Below are positions 42,357-51,887 of a stretch of 64,000 nucleotides of DNA, in pieces; within the stretch, counting starts at the first letter, position 1, and every line of letters begins with the position of its first letter. The DNA is from Oscillospiraceae bacterium (GTDB lineage: Bacteria > Bacillota > Clostridia > Oscillospirales > Ruminococcaceae): assembly GCA_017472965.1 (NCBI GenBank), contig JAFUNR010000010.1, positions 62,001 through 126,000 on the forward strand, in the 5' to 3' direction. A program made the translations under genes and the position numbers. The notes under the pieces are model-generated. The model was not told the DNA's origin. It saw nothing but the letters and a program-made list of their open reading frames with translations, and did no database searches.

Positions 42357-42653
42357 ATGCTGGATGCCTTTCCCCGTCTGCTTTTTTTTCAGAAGAAAAA
42401 CGCTTTCACCGGTGATCATATGGGGATGCGGATGCGCATTGCCATGATCAAACCGGAAGAGGGTGACAGCTTTCTGAAAGCATGGGCATGGGATGAGCCG
42501 CTGTGCTTTGATGCCAGTGACCCCGAGACCCGGCTGACTGCTGAATTTTCTTTAGACGAAGAGGGTCTTGTCGCTGCCTGTAACTGGCTGCGTGCCCAAT
42601 ACGCCGAAAACGAAACACGCTGGTCTGCCAACTATACCAAGCCCCGCACATAA
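42357..42653 (+). CDS. Small conserved-looking hypothetical protein
   Basis: The 98-aa ORF starts at ATG 42357 behind AAAGGAGG and its own promoter. It has no TM and no recognised motif. It contains GDSFLKAWAWDEPLCFDASDP and an acidic EFSLDEEGLVAACNWLRAQ helix. It is followed 52 bp later by the DUF4091-type gene on the same strand. I do not recognise it. Confidence 0.6.
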   Translation: MLDAFPRLLFFQKKNAFTGDHMGMRMRIAMIKPEEGDSFLKAWAWDEPLCFDASDPETRLTAEFSLDEEGLVAACNWLRAQYAENETRWSANYTKPRT

Positions 42654-42705
42654 CATCACATAATCAGCGCCGCTTTTGCAGCGCAGGAAAAAGGAGAAAA
42701 GGAAT

Positions 42706-44355
42706 ATGACCAAATACGATATCCGCCTGTGCGACAGTCTGGAAAAAGTTCTTCCCGGGAAAGAACCCCGTACTGCAGGCACCACAGTTTTCCCGGTATG
42801 GCCCGGCGCGACCTTCTCTTTTCAGATTGCCGCAAAAGCCGTGCGCGAGGAATGCGGCAGTGGTGAGCCGCTGACCATCACCTTTGAAGGGATGGATGTC
42901 CGTGCACGCAATGTGGAGCTGGAGCCCGTTCTGCTGGCCACCTATGGCATTAAGGACGAAAACTACCTGACCCATACTGCCGGAATGCTTCCGGATATTC
43001 TGATGCCATATGCCGCCGGCAAGCCTGCCGTTCTGCTCTGCCTTGGCAATCAGTGGGGCGCCGTTTGGTGCGACGTATGCATCCCTGCGGATGCCTGCGC
43101 CGGAGAACATACACTGACGGTTCGCGCCACTGCCGCAGACGGCACCGAAGAGGCCGCCTTTACGCTGACCCTTTGTATCCAGAAAGATGCTCTGCCTGAG
43201 CAGACTCTGCTGCACACCGAGTGGTTCCACGCCGACTGTCTGGCCGACTATTACCATGTGCCCGCATGGAGCGAGGATCATTGGCGTATCGTGGAAAACT
43301 TCATGGAGGCAGCTTCCAAAGTCGGCATCAATATGCTGCTGACCCCGCTGTTCACCCCTGCGCTGGATACCGCAGTGGGCCACGAACGCACCACAGTACA
43401 GCTGGTGGATGTCACCGTGACCGGAGGTGCTTACAGCTTCGGTTTTGAAAAGCTTGACCGCTGGATCGCCCTGTGCCGCAAGCACGGCATTCACGAACTG
43501 GAGATCTGCCACCTGTTCACCCAGTGGGGCGCCGCCGCCGCACCCAAGGTAATGGCAACGGTAAACGGTGAATACAAACGCATTTTCGGCTGGGATACCC
43601 CTGCTGTCGGCGGTGAATACACCAATTTCCTGCGCACCTTCCTGCCGGTACTGAAAGAACATCTGGCTGCACAGGATATGCTGACTCACAGCTGGTTCCA
43701 CATTTCCGATGAACCGAACAACAGCTGTCTGACTCAATGGAACGCCGCGCGTCTTTCTGTTGCCGATCTGCTGGAAGACTGCAATATGCTGGATGCGCTT
43801 TCCAGCTTCGATTTCTATGAGCAGGGCCTCATCAAGACCCCCGTTGTCAGCGAGGAGCATCTTGAACCCTTTGTCGAAGCCAAGGTTCCCGGTCTGTGGA
43901 CCTACTACTGCTGCGGCCAGCACACCGATGTTCCCAACCGCTATCTGGCGATGCCCTCCGCCCGCAGCCGTATTCTGGGCACGTTGCTGTACCGTTACGA
44001 TCTTGCCGGTTTCCTGCAATGGGGCTTCAATTTCTATAACGGCAGGCATTCTCTGGCACCTGTCGATCCCTGGCGCAACGCCGACGGCTTCGGCACCTGG
44101 CCTGCCGGTGATCCGTTCCTCGTCTATCCCGCCGCTGATGGCACCGCCATCGAAAGCCTGCGCGCCGCTACTATCCGTGAAGCCATGCAGGATCTGCGGC
44201 TGCTGCGCCTTGCCGAATCCAGACTTGGCCGCAAAGCTGTTCTTGAGCTGCTGGAAAACAGCTGGGACGGCGGCACGATGACCATGACACATTACCCCAC
44301 CGATCCGGAGTGGTTCGACCGGCTGTATGGGCTTTTGAGCAAGGCCCTCGCCTGA
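42706..44355 (+). CDS. DUF4091-type glycoside-hydrolase-like protein
   Basis: The 549-aa protein starts at ATG 42706, behind AGGAGAAAAGGA. A beta-rich N-terminal domain (to about 165) is followed by a TIM-barrel part with HTEWFHADCLADYY, then HSWFHISDEPNN (a probable catalytic region), GLWTYYCCGQHTDVPNRYLAMP and GFLQWGFNFYNGRHS. This is the pattern of DUF4091 proteins in glycan-utilisation loci. There is no signal peptide, so it is intracellular. It pairs with the divergent FAD oxidoreductase. Substrate unknown. Confidence 0.75.
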   Translation: MTKYDIRLCDSLEKVLPGKEPRTAGTTVFPVWPGATFSFQIAAKAVREECGSGEPLTITFEGMDVRARNVELEPVLLATYGIKDENYLTHTAGMLPDILMPYAAGKPAVLLCLGNQWGAVWCDVCIPADACAGEHTLTVRATAADGTEEAAFTLTLCIQKDALPEQTLLHTEWFHADCLADYYHVPAWSEDHWRIVENFMEAASKVGINMLLTPLFTPALDTAVGHERTTVQLVDVTVTGGAYSFGFEKLDRWIALCRKHGIHELEICHLFTQWGAAAAPKVMATVNGEYKRIFGWDTPAVGGEYTNFLRTFLPVLKEHLAAQDMLTHSWFHISDEPNNSCLTQWNAARLSVADLLEDCNMLDALSSFDFYEQGLIKTPVVSEEHLEPFVEAKVPGLWTYYCCGQHTDVPNRYLAMPSARSRILGTLLYRYDLAGFLQWGFNFYNGRHSLAPVDPWRNADGFGTWPAGDPFLVYPAADGTAIESLRAATIREAMQDLRLLRLAESRLGRKAVLELLENSWDGGTMTMTHYPTDPEWFDRLYGLLSKALA

Positions 44356-44394
44356 TTTTCATTCTTTTCTTTTTGTCGCTATCACTCAAAATTC

Positions 44395-44432
44395 AAACAG
44401 CACCGCACGGTTTGTAACCTGCGGTGCTGTTT
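44395..44432. terminator. Bidirectional terminator
   Basis: AAACAGCACCGCA and TGCGGTGCTGTTT form a 13-bp stem with T-runs, between the convergent DUF4091 gene and uvrC. Confidence 0.88.
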
Positions 44433-44439
44433 TTTGTTC

Positions 44440-46290
44440 TCATTTTTCCTGATGAAAGTTTGCAAATACCGCTGCCGCAGCGGTACGGCTTACCCCTTTT
44501 ACAGCAGCAAGCTCCTCTGCGCTCGCCTGTGCAATCGCTCCGACGGTTTTGAAATGCCCCAGCAGCGCTTTTGCCGTCGCCTCTCCCACATGGGGGATCT
44601 GTGTCAGTGAAGAAGAAAATGTTTTCTTTTTTGCTTTCTGCCGCTGATAGGTGATGGCAAAACGATGCACCTCATCCTGCACAGAGGTGACAAATGCAAA
44701 CACACTCTGATTCATATTCAATGCAAGCTCGCCTTTTTCCGCCACCAGAGCACGGGTACGGTGGCGGCTGTCCTTGACCATGCCGAAAACCGGTACATCC
44801 GCAAAGGCTGTCTCCTTCAACGCTTCCAATACAGCGGAAAGCTGTCCTGCACCGCCATCCAGAAGGATCAGATCCGGCTTGATGCCGAACTGTCCCGACG
44901 CACCGTTTTCATATTCCTGTACGCGGCGGGTCAATGTTTCTGCCATACTGGCATAGTCGTCCGTTCCTGCCACGGTTTTCATCTGGAAACGCCGGTAGCC
45001 GGAGCGCTTGGGCTTGCCGTTTTCAAAAACGATCATACCCGCCACAGAAGTTCCTTCGCCCCAGTTGGATATATCATAGCTTTCGATGGTGACCGGCGCA
45101 GCAGAAAGACCAAGCAGACCAGCCAGCTCATCCAGCACACGATTTTCGCGGCTGTATCGACCGCTCTCCCTCGCAAGCCGATCAATAGCATTGGTATATG
45201 CCAACTGTACCAGCCGAAGCGGATCGCCTCGCTGCGGCACAAAAAAACGCACTCTGCCGCCGCGGCTCTCACCCAGAAGCTGCTCCAGCTCCTGCGCATC
45301 CTCCGGCATCCGGTCGACGGCGATCAGCGGCGGCACGGGATCATAAGCGTTTTCGCCATCTTCGATCGATTGAGAAAGATAATACTGGGAATAGAATTCC
45401 TCCCGTACAGCATCATCATCGGCGGTATCATGGAACACAAATTCCCGTTTATCCACCAGTCGGCCCTCACGGAAGCGAAGCACGGCGGCGCACACGGCAT
45501 CCGCGGTTTTTGCAAATGCAATGATATCCTGACTTTTGATTTTACTGGTGACAACTTTCTGTCCGGCAGAGACTTTTTCGATCGCTGAAATCTGGTCACG
45601 GCAGCGGGCAGCTGTTTCAAAATCCAGCCGCTCACTGGCATCCAGCATTTTCTCTTTCAGGATCCGCAGGATCTCCCCTTTTCCCATGCGGATCATGCGC
45701 AGTGCATCCTGTACGCGCTGCATATATTCCTCATGGGATATTTTCCCGCTGCAAACTGCACAGCAGCGGCCGATGTGTGCATTCAGGCACGGTCTGCCTT
45801 TTCGGATATCCTGCGGGAACTTGCGGCTGCAGGTAGGCAAACCGAACACAGTCACCGCTGTCTCCACCATCTGGGCCACCGCATAATGCGAGATATACGG
45901 ACCGATATATTCCGCACCGTCATCTGCCTTTTGCAGCACGGAAGATATCCGGGGATAATCCTCCTTTGTGACACGGATGTAGCAATACCCCTTGTCATCC
46001 TTGAGCAGAATGTTGTATTTTGGCCGATGCTGCTTGATCTGGCTGCATTCCAACACCAGTGCCTCAAATTCGCTTTGAGTCACGATCACATCAAAGCTGA
46101 ATGCGTTGGCTATCATCCGGGTAACCTTGGCATCATGAGGTACGCCCTCGCGGAAATACTGTGAAACACGGGTGCGCAGGCGCTTCGCCTTGCCGATATA
46201 AATGATCTCATCATTCTGATTTCGAATGATATATACGCCCGGCAGCAGCGGCAGCGCCCGGGCTTTTTCGTACAGTTCCTGTTTGGTCAT
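44440..46290 (-). CDS. uvrC: UvrABC excinuclease subunit C
   Basis: The 616-aa nucleotide-excision-repair nuclease has an N-terminal GIY-YIG domain (LPGVYIIRNQNDEIIYIGKAK), a cysteine-containing region (CSRKFP...CCAVCSGK), a UvrB-interacting UVR motif (ASERLDFETAARCRDQI), an RNase-H-like 3'-nuclease core (ESYDISNWGEGTSVAGM, LILLDGGAGQL) and C-terminal helix-hairpin-helix repeats (LTQIPHVGEATAKALL). The start ATG follows AAGGAG. Complete. Confidence 0.97.
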   Translation of the reverse strand: MTKQELYEKARALPLLPGVYIIRNQNDEIIYIGKAKRLRTRVSQYFREGVPHDAKVTRMIANAFSFDVIVTQSEFEALVLECSQIKQHRPKYNILLKDDKGYCYIRVTKEDYPRISSVLQKADDGAEYIGPYISHYAVAQMVETAVTVFGLPTCSRKFPQDIRKGRPCLNAHIGRCCAVCSGKISHEEYMQRVQDALRMIRMGKGEILRILKEKMLDASERLDFETAARCRDQISAIEKVSAGQKVVTSKIKSQDIIAFAKTADAVCAAVLRFREGRLVDKREFVFHDTADDDAVREEFYSQYYLSQSIEDGENAYDPVPPLIAVDRMPEDAQELEQLLGESRGGRVRFFVPQRGDPLRLVQLAYTNAIDRLARESGRYSRENRVLDELAGLLGLSAAPVTIESYDISNWGEGTSVAGMIVFENGKPKRSGYRRFQMKTVAGTDDYASMAETLTRRVQEYENGASGQFGIKPDLILLDGGAGQLSAVLEALKETAFADVPVFGMVKDSRHRTRALVAEKGELALNMNQSVFAFVTSVQDEVHRFAITYQRQKAKKKTFSSSLTQIPHVGEATAKALLGHFKTVGAIAQASAEELAAVKGVSRTAAAAVFANFHQEK

Positions 46291-46316
46291 GCACGGCTCC
46301 TTGTGTGAGATAGAAA

Positions 46317-46359
46317 AAAACGGCTGCAGGCAGGCCTAGGCCCCGCAAGCAGCCGTTTT
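46317..46359 (-). terminator. Terminator after the HPr gene
   Basis: The 11-bp stem AAAACGGCTGC / GCAGCCGTTTT has a long GC-rich loop containing a second CAGGCCTAGGCC self-complementary stretch. Confidence 0.8.
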
Positions 46360-46373
46360 ATCCGCAAATGTGA

Positions 46374-46637
46374 TTACTCGCTGAAACCGGAGTTGACCAG
46401 CTTGACCAGACCCTCAACAGCCTGCTGCTCGTCAGCGCCATCGGCGATAATACGAATGGTGGTGCCGCCGACGATGCCCAGAGACAGGACGCCCAGCAGG
46501 CTCTTGGCATTCACACGACGCTCTTCCTTCTCGACCCAGATGAAAGACTTGTACTCGTTGGCCTTCTGGATAAAGAAAGTAGCGGGACGCGCATGCAGAC
46601 CTACCTGATTTTCAACAGTAACTTCTTTAACAAACAT
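46374..46637 (-). CDS. ptsH: HPr-family phosphocarrier protein
   Basis: At 87 aa it is the usual HPr length. The phosphorylated histidine lies in VGLHARPAT (His15), and the regulatory serine equivalent in NAKSLLGVLSLG (Ser46). It relays phosphate from enzyme I in the PTS and, as HPr-Ser-P, supports CcpA. It stands alone here; the symbol assumes it is the sugar-PTS HPr and not a Crh- or NPr-like paralog. Confidence 0.88.
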   Translation of the reverse strand: MFVKEVTVENQVGLHARPATFFIQKANEYKSFIWVEKEERRVNAKSLLGVLSLGIVGGTTIRIIADGADEQQAVEGLVKLVNSGFSE

Positions 46638-46922
46638 AGTGACAGCACTCCTATTTTGTAATGTTTAAAATGCAAATTCCCACAGGCCTCCGCATTTCTG
46701 CAGCCGCAGGTTTTTGATTTCTTAAATAAACTATAATCGAAATTTGAAAGTTAGTCAACAGTCTTTTTTACTGTTTTTGGGATTTTCTCAAAAATGACAG
46801 GATTTTTCAAAAAAAACAGGCTGTTTTTGTCTGGCTGCACAGATAGTTTTCAACAATCTGTGCAATGTATACATTTATTTTCAACACATCGGATGTTGAA
46901 AACGCTACCGGAACAAACCCGG
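46638..46922. other. 285-bp AT-rich intergenic region between HPr gene and trmD
   Basis: It holds the HPr-gene promoter at 46730-46758 and, toward trmD, a cluster of hairpin-prone repeats: GCACAGAT/ATCTGTGC at 46837-46863, and TTTTCAACA at 46847-46855 and 46878-46886 with its inverse TGTTGAAAA at 46894-46902. No clean T-run terminator for trmD was found. Confidence 0.6.
46730..46758 (-). promoter_or_regulatory. HPr-gene promoter
   Basis: On the minus strand, TTGACT (46753-46758) and TATAGT (46730-46735) are separated by 17 nt, about 90 bp before the start codon. Confidence 0.7.
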
Positions 46923-47636
46923 TCATTCTTCCGAAGAATATTTTTCCCACAAATCCGGACGGCGCCGGCGGGTTCGCTCCTCGCTCTGCTCTTTCTGCCA
47001 CGCAAGAATCTTTGCATGGTGACCGCTGAGCAGAACTTCCGGTACACGACGGTCTTTCCATACCTCCGGGCGGGTATACTGAGGATACTCCAACAAGCCG
47101 TTGTAGTGGCTTTCACCTTCATAGCCTTCCGGCTGAGCCAGAACGCCCGGCTGCAGACGCGCAACGCTGTCTGCGACAACCAGTGCGGCAAGCTCGCCGC
47201 CGGTGATGACATAGTCGCCAATGGAGATTTCCTCATCGGCAAGGGCATCAATCACACGCTGGTCGATCCCTTCATAATGGCCGCAGACAAGAGTAAGGCA
47301 GGGCAGCTGTGCCAGCCGCTTGCATATTTCCTGATCGTACCGGCTGCCGGCAGCGGTGAGAAACACCACATGGGTAGGGATATCTTCCCCCAATTCCTCC
47401 CGCTGCTGCCGTGCGATCTCAGCGCAGCAATCATCAATAGGCTGCGCCTGCATCAGCATACCGCAGCCGCCGCCATAGGGATAATCATCCACCCGGCGGT
47501 GTTTATCCAATGTATAGTCCCGGATATTGTGGGTGTGAATGGCAATGCGGCCATCCGCCTGTGCCCTGCCGACAATACTTTCGTGCAGCACGGCTTCACA
47601 CATATCCGGAAACAATGTGGCTATATCGATTCGCAT
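46923..47636 (-). CDS. trmD: tRNA (guanine37-N1)-methyltransferase TrmD
   Basis: The 237-aa SPOUT-class enzyme has MRIDIATLFPDMCEAV, the GGGCGMLMQAQPI loop, VCGHYEGIDQRV (trefoil knot) and ISIGDYVITGGELAA. It methylates G37 to prevent frameshifting. It overlaps rimM by 16 bp; rimM-trmD is the conserved order. Confidence 0.97.
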   Translation of the reverse strand: MRIDIATLFPDMCEAVLHESIVGRAQADGRIAIHTHNIRDYTLDKHRRVDDYPYGGGCGMLMQAQPIDDCCAEIARQQREELGEDIPTHVVFLTAAGSRYDQEICKRLAQLPCLTLVCGHYEGIDQRVIDALADEEISIGDYVITGGELAALVVADSVARLQPGVLAQPEGYEGESHYNGLLEYPQYTRPEVWKDRRVPEVLLSGHHAKILAWQKEQSEERTRRRRPDLWEKYSSEE

Positions 47637-48145
47637 TCTGTAAACATCCCTTCAATGGGCCTCACGGTGATGTGCTCGTTTTCCACATCCACCTCGCCCA
47701 TAAATTCCGGTACAGCCGGGAAAAGCACCGTACTGCCGTCCGGCGTTTTGATCTCATAAATGTCGCAGTTCGCCGGATGAGTGACATTTATCACGACACC
47801 GTATTCCGCACCTGTTTCCGCATCCGTTACCCTGCATCCGACGATATCCTGTACGAAATAAGCGCCCTTGGGCAGACGGATATCGCCGCGTGCCGCATAC
47901 AGAACCTTGCCCACCTGCCGACGGGCATCCTCCACCGTTTCAATACCGTCCAGCCGCAGCACCGCCATATTCTTGATGTATTTTACTCCCAGAACACGCA
48001 CACAGCGCTGACCGGAAGCATCCCAGTACAGCTTTTTCAGCCTGCCGAACAGATCTGCCGAATCACACCACGGATATACTTTGCATTCACCGGTCACACC
48101 GTGCGTAGTGACGATCTCTCCCACTTCCAGAAAAGGTTTTTGCAT
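47621..48145 (-). CDS. rimM: 16S rRNA processing protein RimM
   Basis: The 174-aa protein has an N-terminal RimM barrel (EVGEIVTTHGVTGECKVYPW) and a C-terminal PRC-barrel (VQDIVGCRVTDAETGAEYG...LFPAVPEFMGEVDVEN). It helps mature the 30S head. It overlaps trmD, consistent with translational coupling, and lies 44 bp after the histidine kinase gene. Confidence 0.96.
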   Translation of the reverse strand: MQKPFLEVGEIVTTHGVTGECKVYPWCDSADLFGRLKKLYWDASGQRCVRVLGVKYIKNMAVLRLDGIETVEDARRQVGKVLYAARGDIRLPKGAYFVQDIVGCRVTDAETGAEYGVVINVTHPANCDIYEIKTPDGSTVLFPAVPEFMGEVDVENEHITVRPIEGMFTECESI

Positions 48146-48189
48146 CGGTCCTCTCCATTTCCTTATTGATAACCGGCCGTGCCGGAAAT

Positions 48190-49689
48190 TTACTCAAACT
48201 GCTGCGGCAGACTGATATACACCGCAGTACCTTTTCCCTGTACGCTTTCCAGCCGCAGACTTCCACCATGAGCACGGATGATCTCATCCGCAACAGACAA
48301 GCCGATGCCGCTGCCGCGAACCGAGCCGCGTCCTTTATAAAAGCGTGTTTTGACAAGTTCCAGTTCGTCCGGTGCGATGCCGGGCCCCTGATCCCTTACC
48401 GAAACACAGCTCTCGCCGTTCATGGCGCTCACTGTGATCGTGATCGTTCCGCCCGCCGGCGAATACTTGATCGCATTATCCAGAATATTGATAAACACCT
48501 GCTTCAGCCGGTCGGCATCGCCATCGATAATTATCACAGCGGCGGGTTCATCGTAATCCAGAGTGATCGCCGCCTGTACAGCACGCTGCTGTACCGTTAG
48601 TACGGCGTCGCTGACCTCTGCTGCAAGATCCAATCGTTCCTTATGCAGTTCCAGCCCCTTGCTTTGCATGCGGGAAAAATCGAGAAGTTCCTCCACCATA
48701 CCATAAAGCCGGTCTGTCTCACCGGAAATGATGCGCATTCCATGTGCATAGTTCGGATCATTTACATCATCGATACTGCGCAAGGTTTCTGTCCAGCCTT
48801 TAATGGAAGTCAGCGGAGTTCGAAGTTCGTGTGAAACGGAAGATATAAATTCGTTTTTCAATTTTTCGGTTTTGGAAAGTTCTTCCGCCATATTATTGAT
48901 AGTATCACACAAGCGACCGATCTCATCGTTGTGTTTTTTAGTCAGCCGCATAGAGAAATTACCGCCTGCAATGCGCGTTGCCGTTGCTTCTACCTGAGCA
49001 AGCGGATACACAATACTGCGTACGAAATACAATCCCGTGAGCAAACTGAGCATAAAACAGCCAACCACTACGGCAAGCGAGATACCCAGCACCTGCCAGA
49101 TACGGTGGATGCAGCCTTCCAGTGAAGTGACCAGTCGGATCGCGCTTATTCCCTGCACCGGCACAGGAAGAAGCCATGTCAATGAAAGCACTCGCTCCCC
49201 CCGCCGGCTGCGGCCGATACTTTCGCCAATGCCATCTTCTTCTGTCAGTGCAAGCGTATAATCCTGCGGAACCGTGTCGACTGTTTCCATCAGCTGTTCC
49301 GGTTCAATATCGGAGCGCAGTGCCAGTTCCAGCATCTGCGGTGTCAGCTCCACATCATCCCATATCTGCTGCCCGGGAAGAAACCCTTCTGAACTGGCAT
49401 ATACCATGCCCTCTTCATCAAGAAGCTGCATATTAAAAACAGCACTGTCATCCATCGCTGTTTCCTGCACAATACCCCGCAGCATGGCTGCCCGTTCACG
49501 CGAAGAAAGCATACGCACGGTTTCGTAACGGCCCGAAAGAAGTGCGATCTCACCATGCAGCATCTGCAGTACTGCAGAATAGGCGCTGTTTACCGTGTAC
49601 AGCATCAGCAGAGCCTCGGCCACCAGCAAAATGAGCACCGTCACCAGCAGATTGCCGCGGACCCATCGGTTGGACAGTCCACTGCTCAT
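48190..49689 (-). CDS. Membrane sensor histidine kinase
   Basis: The 499-aa protein has TM1 at about 13-35, an extracytoplasmic sensor of about 150 residues, TM2 near 198-220, HAMP to about 275, HisKA with FISSVSHELRTPLTSIKGW, and HATPase with NILDNAIKYSPAGG, DQGPGIA and GSGIGLSVADEI. It pairs with the response regulator 49 bp upstream. The sensor domain is acidic and the signal is unknown. PhoR/WalK-like or VicK-like relatives are possible. Confidence 0.92.
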   Translation of the reverse strand: MSSGLSNRWVRGNLLVTVLILLVAEALLMLYTVNSAYSAVLQMLHGEIALLSGRYETVRMLSSRERAAMLRGIVQETAMDDSAVFNMQLLDEEGMVYASSEGFLPGQQIWDDVELTPQMLELALRSDIEPEQLMETVDTVPQDYTLALTEEDGIGESIGRSRRGERVLSLTWLLPVPVQGISAIRLVTSLEGCIHRIWQVLGISLAVVVGCFMLSLLTGLYFVRSIVYPLAQVEATATRIAGGNFSMRLTKKHNDEIGRLCDTINNMAEELSKTEKLKNEFISSVSHELRTPLTSIKGWTETLRSIDDVNDPNYAHGMRIISGETDRLYGMVEELLDFSRMQSKGLELHKERLDLAAEVSDAVLTVQQRAVQAAITLDYDEPAAVIIIDGDADRLKQVFINILDNAIKYSPAGGTITITVSAMNGESCVSVRDQGPGIAPDELELVKTRFYKGRGSVRGSGIGLSVADEIIRAHGGSLRLESVQGKGTAVYISLPQQFE

Positions 49690-49738
49690 TGTTTTCCGTT
49701 TTCCTTTCCCTCAATTTTCATGCTGCAGCCCGAAACAG

Positions 49739-50434
49739 TTATTCTGCCCAGCGATAGCCGAACCCCCACACCGTGAGAATATGCTGCGGATCACTGGGTT
49801 TATCCTCGATCTTCATACGCAGCCGACGGATATTGACATCCACAACCTTGGGATCACCGAAATAATTGGCACCCCAGACACTTTTCAGAATATCGTCGCG
49901 GCGCAGCGCCTCACCCGGCTTGCGAAAAAACAGATCCATGATCTGAAATTCCATTTGCGTCAGATCGATCGCTTTGCCGGATTTATACAGCATATGACTG
50001 CGGGAATCCAGCACATATCTGCCGGAAACAAGCCTCCCCTCCGCAGAATCATGCATATCGGCACTGCGGCTGATCCGGCGGCACAGCGCCTCGATACGGG
50101 CCAGAAGCTCGGATACGCTGAACGGCTTTGTCATATAGTCATCCGCACCGATGGAAAGGCCGCCGATTTTATCTTTCTCCTGCGTTTTTGCAGAAAGAAT
50201 AATGATACCCATGCGGGCATGCTCGCGCCGCAGCTGCTCGCACAGAGAAAAACCGTTCATCCCCGGCAGCATGATATCCAGCAGAGCAATATCGTATTCC
50301 CTGCCCGCAGCAACAAGGGCGAGCGCATCCTCTGCCGAGCCAACAGCCGAAACCTCATACTGCGCACGCTCCAGATTCAACGCGATCATTTCGCGAATGG
50401 ATATCTCATCTTCAACTACAAGAATCTTTTTCAT
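49739..50434 (-). CDS. OmpR/PhoB-family response regulator
   Basis: The 231-aa protein has a receiver domain with acidic pair VEDE, phospho-acceptor Asp in ALLDIMLPG (about D53), and YMTKPFS lysine. The winged helix ends DPKVVDVNIRRLRMKIED and WGFGYRWAE. It is the partner of the downstream kinase; the lipoprotein gene immediately upstream may be part of the same unit. Confidence 0.93.
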   Translation of the reverse strand: MKKILVVEDEISIREMIALNLERAQYEVSAVGSAEDALALVAAGREYDIALLDIMLPGMNGFSLCEQLRREHARMGIIILSAKTQEKDKIGGLSIGADDYMTKPFSVSELLARIEALCRRISRSADMHDSAEGRLVSGRYVLDSRSHMLYKSGKAIDLTQMEFQIMDLFFRKPGEALRRDDILKSVWGANYFGDPKVVDVNIRRLRMKIEDKPSDPQHILTVWGFGYRWAE

Positions 50435-50510
50435 TTTCTCTTTCGCCCCGCAGGGCGTCTCCCTTCTTCCGAACGCGGCACACGCCGCCGTGATATTTAG
50501 GTCAACCGCA

Positions 50511-51803
50511 TCAGCGGTACATAATGCGTAATCCGTTGCTCAGAATATCCTTTTCCTGCTCCGAAAGACCGTCTCCGGTTTTCAGATACAAACGCTGTGT
50601 ATCCAGCCTGCCCATCGGACGGAATCCTTCTGCCTCTGCCGCCTCCGTCAAACGAAGCGCAAGCAACAGCTCACCGGTTTCAATGGATCGAAGCAGCCAG
50701 CTTCCTTCCGGTGCCGCATGCATCTGCAGCTGCAATTCACGCCACTCCATCGGCAGCAGCAGACAATATCCCGCTCTTACATCCACAAGACTGTATGCAG
50801 TCTGTTTCGTTTCCGTCAAAGAAACCTTATGCCACGAAACCAGATAGAAACGCGCTCCCGCCCCTCCGCTGAACACCGGGGCCTCCACACGCGGGACCTC
50901 GATTACTCCGTCACCATCCATATCCGCAGGAGAAAGTCCCGCAAAAGGTCTGGTGGTAAAATTGGGAATACTGCTGCTGTCAGCAGTATAACATCGCATA
51001 AAACGTTCGTTTTTCCACAGCATTGCTTCCGCAAGGCAGTTGCCGGAATCATCCGTAAAATCCATTACAATCAATGGCTCTGTCTCGGGGATTGAAGCGA
51101 CCTCCAGCGAGATGCAGCGCTCAAAGCGAGGATCCAATACGGTAATAAGCGGCTCATCCAGCACATTCTGACCATCGATCAGTTCCTTTGGCACGGCGCC
51201 GAAAGTCCGCAGCTGTAAATTGCCGTAACTCTCATTTTTCTGAACCATGACCAACCGCCAACTGTCCTCCAGCCAAATGCAGGCATACTGCTGACAGAAC
51301 CGCCTCTCACACTCCTGCAGTGCACCGTTTCTCCACCGATACAGGCAGACAGTCCAGTCCTGGCCGGTAGAATCCTGGTATCCCGCCATCAGGCATTCTT
51401 CCCCATCAGCCAAACGCAGAATGCGCAGCTCGTCCACTTCACCTGCAGCACCTTCCACATCCATATGAACAGCATACCAACCGTTGCTACCCTGCTTCAT
51501 TACCGCAAGCTGCACATTTTTACTCTTGGCTGTGTTCTGGTACAGCACGATCAGTTCATCCGTTCCATCCGAATCGACATCCCACCACAGGAACGGACTG
51601 GAGCCTTCGGAACACATCGGATATTTGAGCACAACACTATCACCCAGATACTCCGTAACGGCCTTCAGCAAAAGCTGCTGCTGCCCGGATGCTGCGGGCT
51701 TCGCCAGCAGCGTCCTGTCCTCATGCGCAGTGCCGGAAGAGCATCCCGCAAACAGAGCAGCGATGAACAGACATACCAGAAAAAGCCTCACCAACTTTTT
51801 CAT
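50511..51803 (-). CDS. Predicted lipoprotein, possibly a two-component accessory protein
   Basis: The 430-aa protein starts at ATG 51801-51803 (MKKLVRLFLVCLFIAAL) with a lipobox LFAGC, so it is exported and lipid-anchored. The mature part has repeated FG-GAP-like or VCBS-like acidic turns (WWDVDSDGTDELIVLY, PADMDGDGVIEVP) suggesting a beta-propeller-like fold, common in exported gut-Clostridium proteins encoded next to response-regulator genes. Function unknown; a role in signal perception for the neighbouring kinase is inference. Confidence 0.75.
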   Translation of the reverse strand: MKKLVRLFLVCLFIAALFAGCSSGTAHEDRTLLAKPAASGQQQLLLKAVTEYLGDSVVLKYPMCSEGSSPFLWWDVDSDGTDELIVLYQNTAKSKNVQLAVMKQGSNGWYAVHMDVEGAAGEVDELRILRLADGEECLMAGYQDSTGQDWTVCLYRWRNGALQECERRFCQQYACIWLEDSWRLVMVQKNESYGNLQLRTFGAVPKELIDGQNVLDEPLITVLDPRFERCISLEVASIPETEPLIVMDFTDDSGNCLAEAMLWKNERFMRCYTADSSSIPNFTTRPFAGLSPADMDGDGVIEVPRVEAPVFSGGAGARFYLVSWHKVSLTETKQTAYSLVDVRAGYCLLLPMEWRELQLQMHAAPEGSWLLRSIETGELLLALRLTEAAEAEGFRPMGRLDTQRLYLKTGDGLSEQEKDILSNGLRIMYR

Positions 51804-51887
51804 ACTGTCCACCACCTTTCTTTCCGGAACGCAATCGGCACCAGAACCTTTTTCATTACTTTATTTGATTGATTATATCATACTTTT

